This document shows positions 15,438 through 24,000 of a DNA stretch of 64,000 nt, in pieces (position 1 is the stretch's first letter; every line of letters starts with the position of its first letter). Under the pieces are notes generated by a model. It was not told the origin of the DNA, ran no database searches, and saw only the letters and a list, made by a program, of their open reading frames with translations. Source of the stretch: Allocoleopsis franciscana PCC 7113 (GTDB lineage: Bacteria > Cyanobacteriota > Cyanobacteriia > Cyanobacteriales > Coleofasciculaceae); NCBI RefSeq assembly GCF_000317515.1, contig NC_019739.1, forward strand, positions 1-64,000. The letters are read 5' to 3'. A program made the translations under genes and the position numbers.

Positions 15438-16598
15438 CTATTTCGAGTTGGAGTTTGTAGCGTTTTGGGCTGTTCTGTATTGTTTAATAGCCTCGTTAAT
15501 TCCCCACTTGGGAGGAAACCAGTAATCAATTGGTTGTCTGTTAGCTGAATATTTTTGCTTTATGCGAGTTCGACCTGATACTCCGGAAATTTCCGGGTGT
15601 TTCATCCGGGCATACTTATCGACCTCGCAAAAGAGATTTTGGCAGTCAATTAACTGCAACGGGCGTCCAAAGAGAGACTGAAAATCAAGACCTAAACGCT
15701 CAAACTCAGATTCTTGGTTTTCTGCCATCAGCTTAATGATTTCTGGCTCATTAAGACCACCCAGATCGGCAAAACATTTCCGAATACCATCAAGCGCACC
15801 TGGTCCAGGAACCACAAAACTCATTTCACTAAAGTTCGTGAGTTTGCTGTAATTAACATCCGTAATGAACTGATATGCAAGGAAGTCACCGATAGTGGGG
15901 TATTCACGCAAAAGGTCAAATCCTCGATGCATATTTGGCGCATCAGTAAGCTTCTTGGGCAGTTCATCGGCCATCATCTTCTCAATCAACTTGAGATGAG
16001 TCTGGTGCTTTCTTGTATGTCTAAGTCCTTTTCCTCCTGACGGCATGATGTATGCTGCTGAATAGATACGTTGACCTTGTTCTATCGCTTCGGTAAGAAT
16101 TTCGTCGTAGCGCTTAAAAGAATATTCAGCGTAGATAATCTTACCAAGTTTACTTTCCAAAAGCCGCCAAGTTTCGATCTTGTTGAAAATCTTAAACAGA
16201 ATGATTCTGAAAAACACTTCATCCGAAGTGGTCGGGAGATCTTCGCGGTAGATAACCTGACGGATCAGATATTGGCTTGTGCGATCTGATGCACGATAAG
16301 CATTAGTAAATTTGAAGGTAGAAAGAATTGGATCTTCAGTCCAAGGCATCGGTTCTCGGCACAACTTTTTGAAAAAGATGTTCTGCCTTTCTGCTGCGAA
16401 ACGCCAGTAGGTATCAAATACAATAGTAGGCTTGGCAGGCAGAAGGTGAGAGTATGCAGCAACATCTATGCTTTGAGAGCTTTTGGGTGTACTATAGTCG
16501 CCAAAGTTAAGACTTAGTTGTTCGTCAAGAGATGTATCTTTTTGAGTAATTTTAAATTTTCCTCTCGGTGGTTGTTTTGTTGGCATTATACGTTCCAT
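15438..16598 (-). CDS. Putative DNA base hypermodification protein (HMUDK_hel / aGPT-Pplase-like)
   Basis: The product is 386 aa. The core (about 55-330) carries a set of motifs I associate with the predicted alpha-glutamyl/putrescinyl-thymine pyrophosphorylase or 5-hmdU DNA kinase helical family: TYWRFAAERQNIFFKK, FTNAYRASDRTSQYLIR, RILLFKIFNKIETW-like, IYSAAYIMPSGG, GDFLAYQFITDVNYS and VVPGPGALDGI. The fold is thought to be DNA-glycosylase-like. Family members are predicted to alter a modified thymine or hydroxymethyluracil base in DNA. No P-loop is visible, so a kinase reaction by this chain alone is unlikely. It lies 10 bp after the TS-like gene. The family call is from memory of motifs; the reaction here is unknown. 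Confidence 0.75.
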   Translation of the reverse strand: MERIMPTKQPPRGKFKITQKDTSLDEQLSLNFGDYSTPKSSQSIDVAAYSHLLPAKPTIVFDTYWRFAAERQNIFFKKLCREPMPWTEDPILSTFKFTNAYRASDRTSQYLIRQVIYREDLPTTSDEVFFRIILFKIFNKIETWRLLESKLGKIIYAEYSFKRYDEILTEAIEQGQRIYSAAYIMPSGGKGLRHTRKHQTHLKLIEKMMADELPKKLTDAPNMHRGFDLLREYPTIGDFLAYQFITDVNYSKLTNFSEMSFVVPGPGALDGIRKCFADLGGLNEPEIIKLMAENQESEFERLGLDFQSLFGRPLQLIDCQNLFCEVDKYARMKHPEISGVSGRTRIKQKYSANRQPIDYWFPPKWGINEAIKQYRTAQNATNSNSK

Positions 16599-16608
16599 CC
16601 ATTGCTTG

Positions 16609-17394
16609 TTAGTCTGTCCTTGAGGGTATCACTTTTCGACATACTTTTATGACTGGGGCGAGAGTCTCTGAACTCTTGGTGATGTTATCCAGCTTGGCTA
16701 CACCAATAAAGCAGTTCATCCGGCTAAATTTTAGATCCATTTCGTGAGCCATAAAGTTCCCTAGTCTGCACAGTCCTAAGTAGTTCCCATAAGCTTTATT
16801 AAAGACCTGCTGAGTAGCATAAAAAGCATTCATCGTAAGGTTATTTTTATGTGGGACAAAGCTTATATGTTGTAGACAAGGAAAAGGAAGTTGAGCGCTA
16901 CCCACATGGTCTCTCCCAGGATCGAAAATTGATGCCTGAAACATCGATCTCCTAACGGCTGGACGATCCTTATACTTAGAAATAATGTATTCAAGTTGGT
17001 TACCATCATTTGGACCAGAGCCGAAGGCAATAAGTCTTTCAAAGTAAATGCCACGTTTATTCTTATTTAGTTCTACGGCTTTTATTCTGGGGAAAATCTT
17101 GAGATATCGCTCAAATAACTCCTTTCGTCCGTCTTTAGAATGTCTCCAGAGAGAATGAGGAAAAATCGTATTCGCAACAGTATCTATTGTTTGCTCACCT
17201 TCGGCAGCAAGACAATTGTCAAGCGACTGTCGAATATCCGTATCCTCATTTGGTATGCCATCATTAAAACCTGTGATGCTCACCACAAGAGGGGAAATTT
17301 CCTTACCTGGATTATCAATAATGTGCAAAAATGCTTTTGCCCAAGCATGGGAAAGGTTGTTTTCATCAATCAAAAGAGGTGAACTGTTACTCAT
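16609..17394 (-). CDS. Divergent thymidylate-synthase-fold protein
   Basis: The product is 261 aa from the ATG at 17394, which overlaps the ImmA stop by 8 bp and has a GAGGTGG site. The C-terminal half matches the thymidylate synthase core: FPCLQHISFV puts Cys173 at the nucleophile position, and NAFYATQQVFNKAYGNYLGL with LGNFMAHEMDL follows the TS pattern of LxxxxYQRSxDxxLGxPFN and alLthmiA. The phosphate-binding Arg of the YQRS motif is absent (YATQ), and the GDTHLY motif appears as GVAKLD. Dedicated TS homologues such as dUMP and dCMP hydroxymethylases feed DNA hypermodification; this one probably works on an unusual substrate. The N-terminal 100 residues are not alignable by eye. Confidence 0.75.
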   Translation of the reverse strand: MSNSSPLLIDENNLSHAWAKAFLHIIDNPGKEISPLVVSITGFNDGIPNEDTDIRQSLDNCLAAEGEQTIDTVANTIFPHSLWRHSKDGRKELFERYLKIFPRIKAVELNKNKRGIYFERLIAFGSGPNDGNQLEYIISKYKDRPAVRRSMFQASIFDPGRDHVGSAQLPFPCLQHISFVPHKNNLTMNAFYATQQVFNKAYGNYLGLCRLGNFMAHEMDLKFSRMNCFIGVAKLDNITKSSETLAPVIKVCRKVIPSRTD

Positions 17395-18268
17395 CTTCCA
17401 CCTCTTCAAGATGCCGATATTGACTTAGACCAATAAACTGATACCGCGAGACACGAACAAAGACAGCCCATCCGGTGTCACGGCAATAAACCCTCACAAT
17501 ACCGGGACGGTTAGCTTTAAAAAGTTGTCCCTTCGGGTGATTTTCTTCAAGGGTGATAGTATCATTTACAGCTTGTGCACCTGTTGGAAGCAAAAGGAGA
17601 CTTCCAACTTCGGCATCAATTGTTGGCATTAACCAGTGTGCATCGGCGATAGTCAACGGGTCAGTCGATGGACGCCCAAGCACCTTTTCACGAATAGTTT
17701 TGGGCTTTGTTTTGAGAAGCGTACTAGCCCTTGAAGAGGAGATCATCTTAAGAGCATAAGCCATGTGAGTAATTAGCGTTTCGTACCCAACGCCGAAATT
17801 ACAGGCAATTGTAAAAATCTGCTCTGGCGTTGCCGAAGCCGCATCCCATCCACGCGAAACGAATGCTTTCCGCACGCATAAAATTGGCATGAGCAAAAAT
17901 CCAGCAAAGGAGTTAGCTAAAAACTCCTCTGGCTCAAAAGCCTGAGAGCTTTCTGCTTCTCCTAGCAGTTCATCGATAGTCGAACCATGTCCAAAGACAT
18001 GATGACCAAGTTCGTGAGCACAGGTAAAGATGCGTCTGGGGAGAGGACGTAATGCGGAAAGTAAAATTACCGACTCGGCTTCTCGGAGATAGATCCCCTC
18101 CATACTGATGTCAACAAACTTGACTCTCACATTGAGCTTGTCGCACAAGCCATAAATACAGAGTGGGCTTTTGTTGTCAAAACCTGTTTTTCTCCGCACC
18201 TCGATTGCTTTCTGCTGGGCTTGTTGTGCCAAAACCTGTCTCTGATTTCTCAAAGTCTGATTCCTCAA
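17387..18268 (-). CDS. ImmA/IrrE family metallo-endopeptidase
   Basis: The product is 293 aa. CAHELGHHVFGHG at about residues 83-95 gives the HExxH zinc site, followed by EEFLANSFAGFLLMP, the usual third ligand region (E...AN.FA). ImmA/IrrE proteases cleave or inactivate a partner XRE repressor when a stress signal arrives. Here the partner gene is immediately upstream with a TTGA overlap: the start is a TTG at 18268 with a strong GGAGGAG site. The C-terminal ~130 residues form an extra domain, probably a sensor. It most likely relieves repression of the operon it sits in. Confidence 0.9.
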   Translation of the reverse strand: MRNQTLRNQRQVLAQQAQQKAIEVRRKTGFDNKSPLCIYGLCDKLNVRVKFVDISMEGIYLREAESVILLSALRPLPRRIFTCAHELGHHVFGHGSTIDELLGEAESSQAFEPEEFLANSFAGFLLMPILCVRKAFVSRGWDAASATPEQIFTIACNFGVGYETLITHMAYALKMISSSRASTLLKTKPKTIREKVLGRPSTDPLTIADAHWLMPTIDAEVGSLLLLPTGAQAVNDTITLEENHPKGQLFKANRPGIVRVYCRDTGWAVFVRVSRYQFIGLSQYRHLEEVEDE

Positions 18269-18615
18269 AGTACTTCTCCTCCTCTACGCATTGAGGCAAG
18301 TATTGTTAAAAGTCGATCAAGGTCATCTGGTTTAAGCTTTCGGAGTTCTCTCGCGGCAAGCTGAATCTTGTCGTCATGGATATCAAGCTTGTCTGCACCC
18401 TCCCCAAGCAACCATGACACACTTACGTCATAAATTTCGGCAAGCTTCGTGATCTCATCAGCAGAAACCTTTCTATTCCCAGCTTCCGCTTCCGTAATTG
18501 AAGGGCGATGAAGACCAAGCATCTTAGCTACCTGAGCTTGGGAAAGCCCCGCCATCTTGCGAGCTTCACGCAAGCGGGCTGCAATAATTGACCTCTTCTC
18601 TTCTGTGTAACTCAT
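18265..18615 (-). CDS. XRE-family helix-turn-helix repressor
   Basis: The product is 116 aa. Residues 12-68 form a classic Cro/C1-type HTH (AGLSQAQVAKMLGLHRPSITEAEAG; then VSADEITKLAEIYDVSVSWLL). The C-terminus is a short helical dimerisation or protease-target region. An AGGAGAG site lies 8 bases before the ATG, and the gene starts 2 bp after the carrier-protein stop. It probably binds the palindromes at 18920-18946, which overlap the predicted -10 box, and is switched off by the ImmA-type protease encoded next. Confidence 0.92.
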   Translation of the reverse strand: MSYTEEKRSIIAARLREARKMAGLSQAQVAKMLGLHRPSITEAEAGNRKVSADEITKLAEIYDVSVSWLLGEGADKLDIHDDKIQLAARELRKLKPDDLDRLLTILASMRRGGEVL

Positions 18616-18617
18616 AC

Positions 18618-18905
18618 CTAAGTCTCTCCTCTGTTGACAATCTCACAGACTACAGCAACAGACTCCTCAATGGTGAGCCATCGCTTGCCATCCTTTGAGA
18701 GAAATATGTTGTTATTGTTGGGAATCTCTACATCTAGTCTGTCGGCTAGCATACCAATCGCTTCAATACATAGGAGGCTATCAAACCCTTCAAGGTCAGT
18801 CATGGGACAAGTTGTTCCTGTTATTTGGGTGGCTTGGTACCCACTATCGCTTTGGATCTCCTGGAATACTTCAATCAGCTTGACTTCCACATCCTCTGGA
18901 CTCAT
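18618..18905 (-). CDS. Acyl-carrier-protein-like protein, first gene of the hypermodification operon
   Basis: This is a 95-aa acidic protein with the carrier-protein pattern: helix I (VEVKLIEVFQEIQ), then LEGFDSLLCIEAIGMLADRL, where Asp42-Ser43-Leu44 matches the DSL site that takes 4'-phosphopantetheine, and a last helix (TIEESVAVVCEIV). Length fits an ACP (75-95 aa). Carrier proteins hold acyl or aminoacyl groups as thioesters. In this operon it could present an amino acid or acyl group for attachment to a base, which is inference. Nothing in the window encodes an adenylating ligase or a phosphopantetheinyl transferase; chromosomal enzymes would have to serve. Confidence 0.7.
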   Translation of the reverse strand: MSPEDVEVKLIEVFQEIQSDSGYQATQITGTTCPMTDLEGFDSLLCIEAIGMLADRLDVEIPNNNNIFLSKDGKRWLTIEESVAVVCEIVNRGET

Positions 18906-18919
18906 GGCACAGTCTCTAT

Positions 18920-18967
18920 TCTTACTGATGGTAAGAATATCTTACCAAAATAGACAAGAGTTGCCAA
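18920..18967 (-). promoter_or_regulatory. Promoter with overlapping tandem palindromic operators for the six-gene operon
   Basis: Read on the minus strand, TTGGCA (18967-18962) and TAAGAT (18944-18939) are separated by 17 bp, a good sigma-70-type promoter. The -10 box lies inside an inverted repeat, GGTAAGA-ATA-TCTTACC (18930-18946). A second inverted repeat shares one arm: TCTTAC-TGATG-GTAAGA (18920-18936). Tandem operators over the -10 box and just upstream of the first gene (start 18905) fit autorepression by the XRE protein. Confidence 0.75.
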
Positions 18968-19017
18968 GCTCAGTCAAGCACGGATTCGGAACTGAGTTGA
19001 CTTGGAGTTACTCAAAG

Positions 19018-19179
19018 ATGTCTGACCGACTGGTTGCTGCCACACCCTCTCGCAACTGTTCAACCTCATCTAACAGCCGCGCGATCGCTCCCCCTAACGT
19101 TACTGCCTCAGTTTCCAACCTATACTTGGAAAGTCGCTCCCAAGTATCAGGAGTCACGTACACCAAGTAATTACAGCCA
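19018..19179 (-). pseudogene. Duplicated 3' end of the ParB-like gene
   Basis: On the minus strand this translates from GCNYLVYVTPDTWERL to VEQLREG and then a divergent tail with its own stop. It matches the last ~50 residues of the intact ParB-like protein (GCDYLVRVTPDTWERL ... VEQLRKRG). It begins directly after the vapC stop codon. Together with the intact gene on the other side it places the vapBC pair between two direct copies of about 150 bp. Confidence 0.85.
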
Positions 19180-19184
19180 AATTA

Positions 19185-19622
19185 TCAATCCGTCTCTAGC
19201 GTTTCCCCATCAACGACTACCAACCCTACCCCGCAGCGAGTTGCCGCTTCTGCCAACCGGGTATCAAGTGTTGCGAGAGGCAATGCCAATCGTAGTGCTA
19301 ACTCTAAATATGCCGCATCATAAGCAGCTATTCCTTCTTGTCGTCCTAATACCAGAGTTGACGAGAGTGCGTTGCTATCCGTAGCTTCATCAACGTGAAT
19401 TAGCAGCGACTGTAACAAAGCAATAGCTAGTTCAGATTGCTCAGTCGTCATGCGGTTACGTCGTTCTGCAACCAGTAAAGTATTAGCAACTTCTAGCGAC
19501 CAAATTCCCGGCACAAAAGCTTCACAATCCGGCATCATTGCAAGTAGTGCATTGGCATAATCGTCATTTTCATCTACTAAACACCAACTAATTGCTACAG
19601 AACAATCCAAGACAAACTGCAT
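19185..19622 (-). CDS. vapC: PIN-domain toxin, VapC-like
   Basis: The product is 145 aa with the PIN-domain acidic residues in place: FVLDCSVAISWCL (first Asp), SLEVANTLL (Glu), and AAYDAAYLELAL with LDTRLAEAA (C-terminal Asp residues). VapC toxins are Mg-dependent RNases, often cutting tRNA. The start overlaps the antitoxin stop by one base (TAATG), the normal operon order of antitoxin then toxin. Confidence 0.9.
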   Translation of the reverse strand: MQFVLDCSVAISWCLVDENDDYANALLAMMPDCEAFVPGIWSLEVANTLLVAERRNRMTTEQSELAIALLQSLLIHVDEATDSNALSSTLVLGRQEGIAAYDAAYLELALRLALPLATLDTRLAEAATRCGVGLVVVDGETLETD

Positions 19623-19894
19623 TAAAACCTGCGCCCCTCTTCAATCATTTCGCGGATTGAATTTTTATCCAATGCCACTTCTTGCCGCAGTTGTCGCATT
19701 CTAGCAATTGCTTCAGTAATTGATTTTTTAGTAGTAAGCTTTCCCCAAGTATTATACCGAGGTTGAGTTTCCTCCGATGATAACGGCTGTACAACTACCA
19801 CCACCTCAACAGAAGTATCTTTAAAATCAGTGGGCATTTGGAGAAGCAATATCCCATCTGTCCCGATATGCGATCGCATCTTCTTTATTTCCAT
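19622..19894 (-). CDS. VapB-like antitoxin
   Basis: The product is 90 aa. The N-terminal beta-rich part (MRSHIGTDGILLLQMP) and C-terminal helical tail (KNSIREMIEEGRRF) match the small antitoxins paired with PIN toxins in cyanobacteria. The C-terminal REMIEEGRR end is a typical toxin-binding segment. It is coupled to vapC downstream. Translation could start at the first ATG or at the in-frame ATG five codons later. Confidence 0.8.
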   Translation of the reverse strand: MEIKKMRSHIGTDGILLLQMPTDFKDTSVEVVVVVQPLSSEETQPRYNTWGKLTTKKSITEAIARMRQLRQEVALDKNSIREMIEEGRRF

Positions 19895-19960
19895 GTCAGA
19901 CTCCAGAAACCTTACCTCAACAATTCTCTTCAGTTCTTAATTTATATCGAATTCACCGAA

Positions 19961-20899
19961 TCACTTTGCGCCTGGTTCCGCCCCACGTTTTCGCAACTGT
20001 TCAACCTCATCTAACAACCGCGCGATCGCTCCCCCCAACGTTGCCGACTCAGTTTCCAACATATACTGGGAAAGCCGCTCCCAAGTATCAGGAGTCACGC
20101 GCACCAAATAATCACAGCCAACCCCACTCGTGTAACTAACACCCTCTTCCCGACTCAGCGATCGTTTGCCCTTCACTCTTGACTGACGGCTTCCAATAAT
20201 TCGAGACTTCATAATCGCTTTAGCTTCGTCCGGTTCCCGCCTTGCCACCTCAGCCAGTTCCAAAGTATCCCTTTTCGTCAATTTGGCATCGCGGCTGAGG
20301 ATATACCGTCGAGTCTCCTCCCCTAACATTTCGATCAGAGCGTCCACTGCCAGCGCGAATTTAGCATCCCGCTCAATAGTGGCACGACTCACCTTTAACT
20401 CACTCGCCAATCGCTCAGCCGTTTGAGCAGTTCCCTCATTTTGAGGGATTTGCATTTTCCTGTACTGATTGGCACCCATTCCCCCTCGCGGCTTCTTCTG
20501 TTGCAGATACCGCAGACCCCTCAAATAGCTTAAAGCTTCTTTAGTCAGGTTGCGCCTGCTCAGTTGATTGTTGATAATCCAGTTCCGCGCCGCCTCCCAG
20601 TCAGGTAGTTCAATCTCAACCGTCTGGAAATCAATGCCATGCTGACAGCAAATTTCCCAACGGTTGTGTCCATCGAGCAAGATGTCATGTCCTGCCCAGA
20701 CTACCAAAGGGTCTCGGCATCCTTCTTTGATCAGGTTAGTTTCCAACTGCCGCCGCTCATCAGTTGAGAGAGGTGGAATCAGATTCTTGAACTCAGGATC
20801 GATCTGAAGGCTGCGAGGGGATACTGGACTCGTGGTAAGAACAGAGCCTTCCTGGGAAATTTTGACTCCAGAACGTCTATCATCAAGGTTCAGATTCAT
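19961..20899 (-). CDS. ParB-like nuclease-fold DNA-binding protein
   Basis: The product is 312 aa. The N-terminal ParB/Srx domain (about 30-115) includes GCRDPLVVW and the signature DGHNRWEIC. A central HTH (AERLASELKVSRATIERDA) follows. The C-terminus has a coiled segment (LLDEVEQLRKRG). Proteins of this layout are common plasmid regulators and partition-like factors, distinct from the ParA-linked ParB at 32872. It is adjacent to the primase gene and may regulate replication. Two broken copies of its sequence lie elsewhere in the window, so it is a recombination hot spot. Confidence 0.82.
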   Translation of the reverse strand: MNLNLDDRRSGVKISQEGSVLTTSPVSPRSLQIDPEFKNLIPPLSTDERRQLETNLIKEGCRDPLVVWAGHDILLDGHNRWEICCQHGIDFQTVEIELPDWEAARNWIINNQLSRRNLTKEALSYLRGLRYLQQKKPRGGMGANQYRKMQIPQNEGTAQTAERLASELKVSRATIERDAKFALAVDALIEMLGEETRRYILSRDAKLTKRDTLELAEVARREPDEAKAIMKSRIIGSRQSRVKGKRSLSREEGVSYTSGVGCDYLVRVTPDTWERLSQYMLETESATLGGAIARLLDEVEQLRKRGAEPGAK

Positions 20900-21001
20900 C
20901 GCTCCTCAAACCCAGCATCTCTGGGGTTAGTAGAAAGCTGTTAAACGCAGTTGGCTACCCTCGCCGTCACTTCTTTGACTAGCAGCACCTTCGGTTATTG
21001 G

Positions 21002-24000
21002 CTAAGTGGCTAACTGCACCCAGTCTGTGGGATACCATTCGGCTTTCCCCGTGTAGGCACAACGGACAGGTACGAGATTGGGTCGAGGTTGTGCGCCCAG
21101 TTCTGGGTATTGAGTGGGGTCAATAACCCATGCACGTCCTCCAGTTTGGTGGTAGCTCAGTATTACTGAGTCATTAACTTTGAACCCATTCCAGGAAGGA
21201 GTAGAACCACAAGACAGGCAAGCACCGTTCGCTAGTTTAGAAGATGCGTCAAATCCATCGACTCCTGCAATAGGCTGTTCCGCCTCAGTGTTTGCCACTT
21301 CATCTGTAGTAAGGTCGGCAGGAGGCATATTAGTGTGGTGGCTTTCAACTCCTGTGTCAATTGCGTCAGTCGAAGTGCAAGAGGCTTGCAGGGCTTCGGC
21401 TTCAGGCATTGATAACCCTGTCAATTCCCTGTCAATTGTGTCAATGCTCCTCTCAGATATCTGCACTGGCATCTGAGCCTCTTCAATTATCCTTAGCTCC
21501 TGTGATGAGCCATCCATTGACGTATCCGTTTGGATTGTTGACAATTGACGCTTCAGTTGACACTGTGCATCAATTGAGTCAACCCCACTCGTAGCAGTAA
21601 ACTCAGCGGCGGAATTGACGAATTGACCGTTGCTAACGGTGTCGCTTTTCCCATTTCTGCCTAAAGGCGAGGCACTAGATGGTGTGGGGACATAAACCAT
21701 AGAAGCTCCTTCCCCAGTCACGCAACCATAGCCAGCGTTAGCCAGAGTTTGCATCAACTGGCGAATCTGGTCAGTTGCCATTTTTCTGAGGTCGCGAACC
21801 CCGCTCTTGAGGGCAGAAGCCGTTGCGTTACCGACTCGTTCGACAAACTTCTGTATTTTCAGTGCGATCGCAGCCAGTCCCGAATCGGGAGAATTATGGG
21901 TATGAATCAGACGGTACTGCCAGAGGTAGTAAGCCGCTAACTCAATCGCTTTCTCCATCGTGTCACCATTAATCGCCTGAGACGGTCTTTCGCCTCGGAG
22001 TACGGCATTGACAACGTGTAACCATAATGCTAAGCGAGCCGTGTAAGCTTCAATCTTGGGGAAAGCTAACTGTAACCCAAAGGCATCTTCACACTGCTGG
22101 GCATCCACCAGTTGGTGCTGCCAAGTCTCCAGCAGTTGCATCGCCTCGTAGCTCAATAGATAATCCTGTTGGGGGACTTTCTCCAACTCCGTATACAGGT
22201 AGGTCAGAGCTTCAGAGATTCCCGTATCCTTGTCCTCTCTCAATAACCGCAAGTAGCGCAGCGGTGTTTTCGCGGCACAGAAGAGCCAGCGGGCATAGTT
22301 ACCGTTGAAGTCGTTGTGGTCGCCCATTAGCTGGGCTAAAACTTCCCACTGATAGCCCCCAGTGCGAGAAACAGCAGAACGAGGCAAACAGACGGACTTC
22401 TCTGAGCGATCGTACAAAATGGCAGAACCGTTCCACTGGTCGAGTTCAGCTTCCTCATCCGCACCGTGTCCCCCCCGATACTGGTTGCGGGATTTGGTGT
22501 TGCCTGCTAGTTCATCTCGATAGTAAAGGAGTCCTCTGGGGTTCTCCCCGTGAATGTTTTGCAGGGTTTCTAGGGTAATGTCTTTAGTCAAATAGCGTTT
22601 GCGAGTGGGGGGTCTAGTAGGTTCTTCTGGAGTTTCTTGCCGTGACTTTTTGCTCTTGTTCAGTTCTCGTTCGGCTCGATAGTCTTCTAAATCGATGCGA
22701 AAGGATTCGTAGGCTTCAGTTTCCAATGCCACTAAGGGGTCTAGAATGATTCGCTGAGCTGGAGTTTTCATGGCACCAGAGTTAGCCACGATCGCAGTCC
22801 AGAAAACCATCGGTTGGATGTATTTAGCACTGGGCTTCACGATGATTCGGGCAGCAGTCCCCACTCGACTCGCAGCAGCCGGAAGCAGGGTGGTAAAGAG
22901 AAACTCTGGAGCCGTAGGCATGGCTCTAGCCGTCTCTATCAGTGTCTCTGCAAACCAGGCTTCTAGGTAGCGGTTGAGGTCTAGGTGAGTGCAGCGAGTT
23001 TTGAGCAGACTAGAGAGTTTCTTAGCCGCTGCGGCTTGGTCAAGAAGCAAGTCCACTTCAATCGCCAGGGACTTAGCCAATTTCTCCACATCTCGGTAGG
23101 GAAATCCGGTAGCAGCAGCCAAATCCATCAGTGCTGCATCCCGTAGAGAGGGGGTATCGTAGCGGTTGAGAATTTCCAGGATTTTGTCGCGCAGGGAGAA
23201 TGCTGTCGATGGTCGATAAGCAGATGCAGTGAGACGAACCTGAGCTTGTTGCTGCTCGATTTCAGCCGTTGACATGGCTGTAGCTGCTGCGGCTTCAAAG
23301 TCTGACCAGGTATAACCAGCATCCAAGGCATTACTCACATCCCAACCTGTTACATCACACGGCGACGGCATGGGAACTTGGGCAATTCGTCCTCGCTCTC
23401 CTAAAGCTAAGGCAAGTTTCTTCGCTCCTGCATCACCAGGGATGGTTCCATCTTGGCGAGGTTCGTCGTTGCGATCGAAGAAAATGGTGACAAGACCGGG
23501 GAGGCGATCGAGTTGTTCTTGTTTGGGAACAGTACCGCAACCCCCAGTAGAGCAGCAGACAGCAATCTTCGCTCTGCACTGACGGGCTAACCAACCCAAG
23601 CGCATGGCATCCCATTCCCCCTCGCAGTACCAAGTCGCTTCGGCATCTTCTGGACGATAGGTGAACCAAATGGTCACAGGTACGCCGTACTGACACCACT
23701 TACTCACATATGGGGGTCGAGCCTCCCCAACCAACCAAGGTGCAACCCGCATCTTCTTGTAAAACTGCCCCGGTTCGTCAGCAGGAATATAGATGCTGAC
23801 TGACCAATAACACTCGCGGGAGTCTGGTTTGTTTTCATCCAGGGTAAGCCAGCGCTGGTCTAGACCCAAGCGGTAATGCTCGATCGCCTCGCGAGTAAAG
23901 CCACGCGCTTCAAGCCATGCCAATGCCTGTTGCTGAGGAGTTCCCTGATAATGCAGCAGTCGCTCGACTGATTGCTGAACCTGCTTTTGGGATACAGTGC

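Noticed and set aside
19034-19384. Plus-strand frame of 116 codons
   Set aside because: Antisense to vapC and the parB-like fragment; the composition is that of a reverse-strand shadow.
21180-21476. 98-codon plus-strand frame
   Set aside because: Antisense to the low-complexity tail of the primase, where spurious long frames are expected.
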